The notes beneath the pieces are model-generated. The model worked only from the letters and a program-made list of their open reading frames with translations, ran no database searches and had not been told where the DNA came from. The translations under genes and the position numbers were made by a program. A stretch of 10,042 nt of DNA from Bacilli bacterium (GTDB lineage: Bacteria; Bacillota_I; Bacilli_A; RF39; UBA660), in contig JAFUFG010000167.1 of the NCBI GenBank assembly GCA_017470045.1, positions 1 through 10,042 on the forward strand. The letters are read 5' to 3'. This document shows positions 1 through 5,179 of this stretch, piece after piece. How positions within the stretch are numbered: the stretch's first letter is position 1; every line of letters starts with the position of its first letter.

Positions 1-1001
1 AATTTAAAAAAGCTAGTATCGCCTTACAAGCAGGAATTGATCTAGTAGTAGAATTACCATTTCCATTCGCAACTCAGTCCGCAGATTATTTCGCCTATGG
101 AGGGATAACCCTACTAGAAAAACTAAAAGTAGATAAAGTAATATTTGGAAGTGAATCCGATAATAGAAAAGATTTAGAAGAAATTGTAAATGCACAATTA
201 GAAAGTGATGATTTTGATTTATTAGTACATTACTATAATAAACAAGGATACAATTACCCCACTTCGTTATCCCTAGCTTTAAAGGAACTAACTGGTAAAG
301 TAATCGATACTCCAAATGATCTACTTGGAATCAGTTATATTAAAGTAATAAAAGAAAATAAATATAAAATTGTTCCAGAAACAATAAAACGAACAAACAA
401 GTATCACGATATGGATAATTCCAAAGAAATCTCATCCGCAACATCCATTCGAAATGCGTTAAAAGAAGGAAAAAACATTCAAAAAAATATTCCTTCTTAC
501 GTTATTCCATATCTAACCGATTTGCATTTTATCGAAGATTATTATCCCTATTTAAAATATAAGATCTTAACAGAAAAAGACTTATCCATCTATCAAACCG
601 TAACCGAAGGAATTGATTCTTTAATGAAAAAAGAAATTCTTAATTCGAATCAATATTCTGACTTTATCGATAGATTAAAAAGTAAACGTTATACACAAAA
701 TAAGATTCAAAGAATGTTATTACATATTTTAGTTGGATTTACGAAATCCGATGCGAAGCGTTATAACGAAATCACATACATTCGTCTATTAGGTTTCTCT
801 AAAAAAGGAAGAGATTATCTAAATAAAGTAAAAAAAGAAATCGATGTACCAATTCTAAGTAAAGTAAATAGAAACAAAGATCCGATGCTAGAATTCGAAA
901 TCGATACAACGAAAATCTATGCCTTAACTTCGAATAATCCAAAAGAATTAGTAGAAGAAGAATATAAAAATCATTTAAATAAGGAGGATAATCATGATTA
1001 A
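1..1001 (+). CDS. tmcAL: tRNA(Met) cytidine acetate ligase TmcAL (5' partial)
   Basis: TmcAL activates acetate with ATP to acetyl-AMP and acetylates the wobble cytidine (C34) of elongator tRNA-Met, giving ac4C. The frame is open from position 3 at the left edge to the TAA at 999-1001, 332 visible residues. The ATG at 411 is internal and is not the start. By comparison with B. subtilis YlbM (about 415 residues), roughly 60-65 N-terminal residues, including the nucleotidyltransferase HxGH motif, lie outside the window. Visible family marks are AGIDLVVELPFPFATQSADY (residues 9-28 of the visible part), the following VIFGSES, and SATSIR (about 145-150), the SxxSIR-like nucleotide-binding signature. 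The C-terminal half is the helical tRNA-binding region. It overlaps gmk by 8 bases, so the two are probably one operon. Family assignment is firm; substrate specificity is inferred from homology. Confidence 0.9.
   Translation, partial: FKKASIALQAGIDLVVELPFPFATQSADYFAYGGITLLEKLKVDKVIFGSESDNRKDLEEIVNAQLESDDFDLLVHYYNKQGYNYPTSLSLALKELTGKVIDTPNDLLGISYIKVIKENKYKIVPETIKRTNKYHDMDNSKEISSATSIRNALKEGKNIQKNIPSYVIPYLTDLHFIEDYYPYLKYKILTEKDLSIYQTVTEGIDSLMKKEILNSNQYSDFIDRLKSKRYTQNKIQRMLLHILVGFTKSDAKRYNEITYIRLLGFSKKGRDYLNKVKKEIDVPILSKVNRNKDPMLEFEIDTTKIYALTSNNPKELVEEEYKNHLNKEDNHD
981..988 (+). promoter_or_regulatory. Ribosome binding site of gmk inside the end of tmcAL
   Basis: AAGGAGGA lies 5 bases before the ATG at 994, inside the last codons of tmcAL. 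It is near-perfectly complementary to the 16S 3' end. It fixes the gmk start and makes translational coupling with tmcAL likely. Confidence 0.85.
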
Positions 1002-1671
1002 ACAAAAGAAAACAGGACAAGTCATTGTAATCTCTGCCCCATCTGGTGCTGGAAAAGATACCGTAGTAAAAGAATTAATGAAGAATAATCCAAATTCTCG
1101 TTGGGTCTCTGTATCCGCAACTTCTCGTGCGCCAAGAGAAGGAGAACAAGAAGGAGTAGACTACTACTACCTATCAAAAGAAGAATTTGAACAAAAAATT
1201 GAAGAAGGATTTTTCCTAGAATATACAAACTATGCAGGAAATTATTATGGTACACCAAAAAAGTATATTCAAGAAAAAGTTGCTCAAGGAACCGATGTTA
1301 TTCTAATTATCGAAATTGAAGGAGCTGCCAATATTAAGAAGTTAATTCCAGAAGCAGTATTTATCTTTATTATGCCACCTTCTCTAAAAGAATTAGTAAG
1401 AAGATTAAAGAAACGTGGTACAGAAACAGACGAAAAAATATTAAAACGTTTCCATACTGCATATAAAGAAATCAATGAGGTTACAAAATATAACTATGTT
1501 GTTGTAAACGATAAACTAGAAGATGCTGTAAATAAAGTAGAATCAATTCTTAATGCCGAAAAATGTAGAGTGGATCGTATTGAAGAAGTATTCCTAGATA
1601 CCAAAGAAGAAGAAATCCATGAATTATTGATGGAAAAAGACTTCGACAATGCCAAACAATTAGTAAAATAA
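994..1671 (+). CDS. gmk: Guanylate kinase
   Basis: Gmk phosphorylates GMP to GDP with ATP in the cytoplasm, an essential step in GTP and dGTP supply. The 225 residues are slightly longer than the usual 200-210, with a short acidic C-terminal tail. Visible motifs are the P-loop APSGAGKDTV (15-24), the GMP-binding SATSRAPREGEQEGVDYYY (41-59) with R45 and R48, FLEYTNYAGNYYGTP (74-88) with E76 and the YGT loop, the lid RRLKKRGTETDEKILKR (136-152), and VVVNDKLEDA (169-178). The usual L-(D/E)-I-(D/E)-x-Q-G-A segment reads LIIEIEGA (104-111), so the first acidic residue is Ile and the Gln is Glu. The start at 994 is set by the strong site at 981-988. A terminator begins at its stop codon, so gmk ends the tmcAL-gmk unit. 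It has no rpoZ or priA neighbour here. Confidence 0.96.
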   Translation: MIKQKKTGQVIVISAPSGAGKDTVVKELMKNNPNSRWVSVSATSRAPREGEQEGVDYYYLSKEEFEQKIEEGFFLEYTNYAGNYYGTPKKYIQEKVAQGTDVILIIEIEGAANIKKLIPEAVFIFIMPPSLKELVRRLKKRGTETDEKILKRFHTAYKEINEVTKYNYVVVNDKLEDAVNKVESILNAEKCRVDRIEEVFLDTKEEEIHELLMEKDFDNAKQLVK

Positions 1672-1694
1672 GTATTCGAAAGAATACTTTTTTT
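1670..1694 (+). terminator. Rho-independent terminator of tmcAL-gmk
   Basis: An 8-bp stem (AAGTATTC, 1670-1677, with GAATACTT, 1682-1689) is closed by a GAAA tetraloop (1678-1681), followed by a T run to 1694. The gmk TAA (1669-1671) overlaps the first bases of the stem. Confidence 0.85.
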
Positions 1695-1702
1695 GTTATA
1701 AT
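1694..1702 (+). promoter_or_regulatory. Extended -10 promoter for the 109-residue membrane protein gene
   Basis: TGTTATAAT is a perfect TGN extended -10. It starts on the last T of the gmk terminator run. No convincing -35 exists, since that position falls in the terminator hairpin. The predicted start near 1709 would give a leader of about 11 bases, with the Shine-Dalgarno AAGGTGAG (1709-1716) at its extreme 5' end. Confidence 0.6.
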
Positions 1703-1719
1703 AAACTTAAGGTGAGAAT

Positions 1720-2049
1720 ATGAAAGAAAGTTTAAAACAATATAACGAATATTTAGATAAAGTAATCAAAAGTAAAAAAGTAGAAAACAAAGAAGACTTA
1801 TTAGAAGAAATACTAATTCAAATTAAATTCTTTCAACATGAAAGATTAGTTCACTTAATCGTAACATTCATGACCGCAATCGCAACGATTCTATTTTTAT
1901 TTTTCTCAGTACTATTAGAAAGTATCGGTATGACCCTACTATTTTTAATTACATTTTGTTTATTTGTACCCTATATCTTTCACTATTACTATTTAGAAAA
2001 CGGAGTACAAGCTCTATATAAAAAATATTTTCAAATAAAAGAAAAGTAG
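1720..2049 (+). CDS. Small two-helix membrane protein, function unknown
   Basis: This is a 109-residue protein. Residues 1-37 are a charged, helical cytoplasmic-type N-terminus. A short motif FFQHERLVHLIVT (37-49) leads into the first hydrophobic helix (about 43-66). A second helix follows (about 70-91), ending in PYIFHYYYLENGVQALY (84-100) and a basic tail. No signal peptide is needed; both ends probably lie on the same side of the membrane. From memory, small proteins with the same QHERL...HLIVT and YxLENGVQxLY signatures occur as conserved hypotheticals in Clostridia and related Firmicutes, but I cannot name a function. It has its own promoter and terminator, so it is likely monocistronic. 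The start is supported by AAGGTGAG at 1709-1716. Confidence 0.8.
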   Translation: MKESLKQYNEYLDKVIKSKKVENKEDLLEEILIQIKFFQHERLVHLIVTFMTAIATILFLFFSVLLESIGMTLLFLITFCLFVPYIFHYYYLENGVQALYKKYFQIKEK

Positions 2050-2069
2050 TTTTAAAAACTACTTTTTTT
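2042..2069. terminator. Bidirectional terminator between convergent genes
   Basis: The stem is AGTAGTT (2045-2051) with AACTACT (2057-2063), extended by A-T pairs outward to 2042/2066, and followed by T to 2069 on the + strand. On the - strand the hairpin is followed by only four T, so it is stronger for the + gene. The TAG of the + gene (2047-2049) lies inside the stem, and the TAA of the - gene (2070-2068) abuts it. Confidence 0.8.
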
Positions 2070-2640
2070 AATAAATCATGATTTCACCATTAAGATTTAT
2101 AACAGAATAAGTATATTGTTCTTCAAAACCAATCTCAAAACTTTCCATTCTATCTTTTAATTCATCCGTAAGTTCAATTTCATTATCGATAAAAAACACC
2201 ATTTTTTTCTTATTGATATAAGTATAAGTCTCAAAATCTCTATAATGATGTTTATCGAAATCAGCTTTATTATATCTTTTTAAGAAATCTGAAATATACT
2301 CTTTTCTTTGTTCATAAAGATTATCAAAAGTTAATGGTTCTGCAATAATATAACCATATATATCCATATGATATCCAAATTCTTTATTTACTACTTTCAA
2401 AAGAAATTCTTCCTCTTCCGTAAATTTATAATCTTCATCATAATTTGTAATACCAATATCAAAAAAACCATCATGATTTTTTATTTCAGTATGTCCTACA
2501 TCTATTCCTTTATAATAAAAAAACAAGGTTGCCATAAGGGTTAAATTACAAATCATTCTTTTTCCATCTTCCTTAGGAAAACAAGTATAGTACTCATTAT
2601 TTTTCTTAAACCACGAAGCAATAGAGTTTACATGTATCAT
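2068..2640 (-). CDS. Uncharacterised protein, possibly SocA/Panacea (DUF4065)-like
   Basis: The protein is 190 residues when started at the ATG at 2640. An in-frame ATG at 2661 is rejected because it lies next to the -10 box, upstream of the expected transcript start, whereas 2640 has TTGGAG 8 bases before it. The N-terminus MIHVNSIASWF followed by NLTLMATLFFYYKGI (32-46) resembles the opening of SocA/Panacea-type proteins (VxxIAxxF then LxLQKLLYFxQ). The run FTEEEEFLLKVVNKEFG (73-89) resembles their later helix. The key LQK is LMA here and the C-terminal 90 residues match nothing I know, so the assignment is weak. Panacea proteins often act as antitoxins or proteolysis adaptors, but no partner toxin is visible. 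There is no signal peptide or membrane segment. It has its own promoter, and a truncated copy of its start lies upstream. Confidence 0.75.
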   Translation of the reverse strand: MIHVNSIASWFKKNNEYYTCFPKEDGKRMICNLTLMATLFFYYKGIDVGHTEIKNHDGFFDIGITNYDEDYKFTEEEEFLLKVVNKEFGYHMDIYGYIIAEPLTFDNLYEQRKEYISDFLKRYNKADFDKHHYRDFETYTYINKKKMVFFIDNEIELTDELKDRMESFEIGFEEQYTYSVINLNGEIMIY

Positions 2641-2648
2641 AGAATCAA

Positions 2649-2654
2649 CTCCAA
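2649..2654 (-). promoter_or_regulatory. Ribosome binding site deciding the 2640 start
   Basis: TTGGAG on the - strand lies 8 bases before the ATG at 2640. It supports this start over the ATG at 2661, which has no such site and lies at the edge of the promoter. Confidence 0.7.
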
Positions 2655-2662
2655 TCATCATT

Positions 2663-2671
2663 ATTATAGCA
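2663..2671 (-). promoter_or_regulatory. Extended -10 promoter for the Panacea-like gene
   Basis: TGCTATAAT on the - strand is a TGN extended -10 with a consensus hexamer at 2668-2663. It begins on the last T of the preceding terminator. No good -35 is visible. The predicted transcript start is near 2656, giving a leader of about 16 bases. Confidence 0.6.
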
Positions 2672-2694
2672 AAAAAGTAGTCTTAAAACTACTT
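2671..2694 (-). terminator. Terminator of the remnant copy
   Basis: On the - strand AAGTAGT (2694-2688) pairs with ACTACTT (2681-2675) around a 6-base loop, followed by a T run ending at 2671. It closely resembles the hairpin at 2042-2069, with the same AAGTAG...CTACTT stem, and it encloses the TAG at 2691-2689. Confidence 0.75.
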
Positions 2695-2774
2695 ATCATC
2701 AAAATAAAAAACTTTCATTATTTGCCTACTAGTACATTAGAAAACCATGAAGCAATATCATTAATATGAATCAT
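2689..2774 (-). pseudogene. Truncated tandem copy of the Panacea-like gene start
   Basis: After a strong GGAGGA site (2785-2780) an ATG at 2774 opens an 18-codon frame, MIHINDIASWFSNVLVGK, stopping with TAA at 2718. Its first 11 residues match 9 of the 11 in MIHVNSIASWF, the start of the neighbouring gene, with 26 of 33 bases identical by eye. The TAA overlaps an ATG (2718) of a second tiny frame, MKVFYFDDK, whose AAG TAG end lies in a terminator stem, as at the ends of other genes here. The simplest reading is a tandem paralogue that lost its middle by deletion plus frameshift, leaving promoter, ribosome binding site, start, end and terminator. A functional short peptide or leader cannot be excluded, because all expression signals look intact. 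Confidence 0.65.
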
Positions 2775-2797
2775 ATTATTCCTCCATTTATGCATTT

Positions 2798-2827
2798 ATT
2801 ATAACAGAAAAAAAAGTAGAGTTTCAA
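2798..2827 (-). promoter_or_regulatory. Promoter of the remnant, embedded in the pyk terminator
   Basis: On the - strand a -35 TTGAAA (2827-2822) and a -10 TATAAT (2803-2798) are separated by 18 bases, with an upstream TG at 2806-2805 (extended -10). The -35 lies in the loop and 3' arm of the pyk terminator hairpin and the spacer contains its T run. The predicted start near 2791 gives a leader of about 17 bases. Confidence 0.65.
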
Positions 2828-2838
2828 TTACTCTACTT
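2808..2838 (-). terminator. Rho-independent terminator of pyk
   Basis: On the - strand AAGTAGAGT (2838-2830) pairs with ACTCTACTT (2822-2814) in a 9-bp stem with a 7-base loop, followed by a T run to 2808. The 5' arm is made of the last pyk codons, including the first base of the stop. Confidence 0.9.
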
Positions 2839-4240
2839 CTTCAATCTTCATTAAGTTTGTTGGACGAGATTCACCAGTGTTAGGGAAACTTCCTGTAACA
2901 ATGATCTTATCTCCACTAACTAATGGCATATAGTTTTTAGCAGCTTCTACACCTTTTGTAATAACTTCATCAGTAGAATTACAAATTGGTAAGATTACTG
3001 GTTCAACTCCCCAGTTAGCAGCTAATTGACAAGCAGTCTTTTGATCTGGTACTAATGCTAAGATTGGAGCATTTGGTTTTAAGTTACTAATTAATCTTGC
3101 AGTGAATCCAGAAATTGTTGAAGCAACAATAACCTTTCCACCTAAACGATTAGAACTTTCAACAACACATTCAGCAATTGCTCCTGGAACTGTATCAACA
3201 TGATCTTGAGTTGCAACATAGTTGAACTTAGCATATTGTTCTGTAGTTTCACAAATATTTGCCATAGCAGCAACTGTTTCAATTGGATGTTGTCCAACTG
3301 TAGTTTCACCACTTAACATAACACAATCTGTACCATCTAATACTGCATTAGCAATATCTGACGTTTCAGCTCTCTTTGGTCTAAAGTTACCCATCATTGT
3401 CTCTAACATTTCAGTAGCCACAACACAGATCTTACCAGCCTTACGAGCAGCTTTAATTAATGCTTTTTGAACTACTGGAATTCTAGCAGATGGAATTTCA
3501 TTACCCATATCTCCACGAGCAACCATAATACCATCAGATACTTCTAGAATTTCATTAATATTTTTAATTCCTAAATCACTTTCAATCTTAGAAATGATTA
3601 AGAAATCATCTCTTCCATTTTCATGACATAATTCACGAATAGCTTCAACATCTTCTTTGCAAGATACAAAAGAAGCTGCGATATATTCCCCACCATTTTC
3701 ACAAGCGATACGAATATCATTACGATCATCATCACTTAAATAAGGGATATTTAATTTAACACCTGGAACACTTAAACTCTTACGGTTTCCTAAAACTCCA
3801 CCGTTAACAATTTTACAAGTAACTCCATCTTCTTCTTTACTAATAACTTCGATTTTCATCTTAGCATTTTCAAGTAATACTTCCGTACCAACTTCTAAAG
3901 AATCTAATGCTTCTGGATGGTTAACAGTAATTCTTTCTTGATTACCTAAAACATCCTCTTTTACTAAACGAATTGTATTTCCTTCTACTAATTCGATAGA
4001 TTCTCCTTCAAGTTTACCGCTACGAAATTCAGGTCCTTTAGTATCCCATAAAATAGCAATATTTTTTCCAGTCTTTTCTCTAACAATACCAACAGATTCT
4101 AAGTTTTTATTTCTTTCTTCATCTGTCATATGAGAGAAGTTAAATCTAGCAATATTCATTCCTGCTAGAACCATTTGTTCCATTACATCTGCTTCACAAG
4201 ATGATGGACCAATACTACAAATAATCTTAGTCTTTTTCAT
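2828..4240 (-). CDS. pyk: Pyruvate kinase
   Basis: It transfers phosphate from phosphoenolpyruvate to ADP, giving pyruvate and ATP, the last step of glycolysis. The 470 residues are the usual length for a form without the extra C-terminal PEP-utiliser domain of Bacillus. Motifs are NIARFNFSH (29-37), DTKGPEFR (66-73), catalytic Lys in IISKIES (215-221), DGIMVARGDMGNEIP (236-250) with the metal ligands E220 and D244, VATEMLETM (274-282) with T276, and RAETSDIANAVLDGTDCVML (290-309). E71 occupies the position that in K+-dependent enzymes is Glu, so K+ activation is predicted. The B domain is divergent: the usual DDG is ENA (124-126), KGVNLPG reads KSLSVPG (154-160), and RPTRAE reads RPKRAE. Its own promoter and terminator flank it, and GGAGG (4254-4250) fixes the start. 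Confidence 0.96.
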   Translation of the reverse strand: MKKTKIICSIGPSSCEADVMEQMVLAGMNIARFNFSHMTDEERNKNLESVGIVREKTGKNIAILWDTKGPEFRSGKLEGESIELVEGNTIRLVKEDVLGNQERITVNHPEALDSLEVGTEVLLENAKMKIEVISKEEDGVTCKIVNGGVLGNRKSLSVPGVKLNIPYLSDDDRNDIRIACENGGEYIAASFVSCKEDVEAIRELCHENGRDDFLIISKIESDLGIKNINEILEVSDGIMVARGDMGNEIPSARIPVVQKALIKAARKAGKICVVATEMLETMMGNFRPKRAETSDIANAVLDGTDCVMLSGETTVGQHPIETVAAMANICETTEQYAKFNYVATQDHVDTVPGAIAECVVESSNRLGGKVIVASTISGFTARLISNLKPNAPILALVPDQKTACQLAANWGVEPVILPICNSTDEVITKGVEAAKNYMPLVSGDKIIVTGSFPNTGESRPTNLMKIEEVE

Positions 4241-4267
4241 TTAATACAACCTCCACTAACGATATTG

Positions 4268-4296
4268 ATTTTATCATAAATAATATCCAACTTCAA
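4268..4296 (-). promoter_or_regulatory. pyk promoter
   Basis: On the - strand TTGAAG (4296-4291) is followed after 17 bases by TAAAAT (4273-4268), with a TG at 4276-4275 making it an extended -10. The predicted start near 4261 leaves about 20 bases before the ATG, containing GTGGAGG. It begins two bases after the end of the fpg terminator T run. Confidence 0.75.
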
Positions 4297-4297
4297 T

Positions 4298-4326
4298 AAA
4301 AAAACCTAGATTTTTTCTAGATTTTT
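4298..4326 (-). terminator. Terminator of the polA-fpg operon
   Basis: On the - strand CTAGA (4320-4316) pairs with TCTAG (4310-4306) around a 5-base A loop. The stem is extended by a U-G wobble (4321/4305) and A-U pairs, and followed by seven T (4304-4298). It is AT-rich and weaker than the pyk hairpin, but well placed 20 bases after the fpg stop. Confidence 0.7.
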
Positions 4327-4345
4327 ACACGTTTTTTTTAAGATT

Positions 4346-5167
4346 TTACTTTTGGCATTTCGAACAGTAATAAGTCCCTCTTCCACCCAACTGAATTTTA
4401 ATAATAGAAGTACCGCAATTTGGACATTTTTCTCCTTCATGACTATGAACTAATAACTTGTTTTGAAATAGTCCATGTACTCCTTCGGAAGAAGTAAAAG
4501 ACTTAATCGTTGTTCCACCTAATTCAGCAGCTGCACTTAATACGCTTCTTGTATTCGAAACAATAAGTCCGCATTCTTTCTTTGTAATCTTATTTGCACG
4601 TCTCTTCGGACTAATTCCACTTAAGAATAAGATCTCATCATCATAAATATTACCAATTCCACAAATAATACTTTGATCGAGTAATACCGTCTTAATTGGT
4701 AATGTTAAAGAATGAATCTTAGAATAAAGATAATCCGCATCTAACGTATCGTCATAAAACTCTTTCCCAAGTTCCGATAACGGTTTTACCAAATACGTAT
4801 CTTCCTTAGGAAGTAAGTGCATTTTACCAAACTTACGAACATCATGATATCGGAATGATGTTTCGTTATCGAGTATAAATTCTACATGTTCGTGTTTTCC
4901 GATATTCTCCCCTACTTTACGAAATAAAAACTTACCTTCCATTCGTAAATGAATTAGTAATGAATAATCCGTTAATTCACATACGATAAATTTACCTCGA
5001 GTAGTAATATTCTCATTTTTTTGACCAATGATTCTTTTCTTAAATTCGTCGGTTGTAGGAGATGCAATAATATTATCCCAATAAACATTGCATCCCGTAA
5101 TCGTTTTATTCGTAATAAGAGGAGTTAAACTTTTAACTACAGTCATTACCTCTGGTTTTTCTGGCAT
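4346..5167 (-). CDS. mutM: Formamidopyrimidine-DNA glycosylase (Fpg/MutM)
   Basis: This bifunctional glycosylase/AP lyase excises 8-oxoguanine and formamidopyrimidines from DNA. The length of 273 residues is typical. The N-terminus MPEKPEV supplies the catalytic Pro2 and Glu3. RGKF (57-60) holds the conserved Lys59, and IHLRMEGKF (72-80) holds Met76 with R111 and F113 in DVRKFG, the three void-filling residues that mark Fpg rather than Nei. GIGNIYDDE is the helix-two-turns-helix. The zinc finger is C248, C251, C268, C271, with Arg263 in GGRGT. Position 8, usually Glu in PEVET, is Met (PEVMT). The start is set by GAGGTGA (5180-5174), whose first base is also the first base of the polA stop codon's antisense (CTA, 5180-5182). 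The 12-base gap and shared strand indicate a polA-fpg operon. Confidence 0.95.
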   Translation of the reverse strand: MPEKPEVMTVVKSLTPLITNKTITGCNVYWDNIIASPTTDEFKKRIIGQKNENITTRGKFIVCELTDYSLLIHLRMEGKFLFRKVGENIGKHEHVEFILDNETSFRYHDVRKFGKMHLLPKEDTYLVKPLSELGKEFYDDTLDADYLYSKIHSLTLPIKTVLLDQSIICGIGNIYDDEILFLSGISPKRRANKITKKECGLIVSNTRSVLSAAAELGGTTIKSFTSSEGVHGLFQNKLLVHSHEGEKCPNCGTSIIKIQLGGRGTYYCSKCQK

Positions 5168-5179
5168 ACTACTTCACCT

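Noticed and set aside
13..315. A 100-codon open frame on the - strand at the left edge
   Set aside because: It lies opposite the continuous TmcAL frame, has no ribosome binding site, and its Leu/Tyr-rich product is what antisense of AT-rich coding sequence gives.
411..1001. A start for tmcAL at the ATG at 411
   Set aside because: The frame is open and clearly homologous to TmcAL from position 3, so 411 is an internal methionine and the gene is cut by the window edge.
2641..2827. A structured RNA or riboswitch between pyk and the Panacea-like gene
   Set aside because: The two hairpins are ordinary terminators with T runs, and the remaining sequence is explained by two promoters and the truncated gene copy.
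3222..3470. A + strand open frame inside pyk
   Set aside because: It is fully antisense to conserved pyruvate kinase motifs and has no promoter or ribosome binding site.
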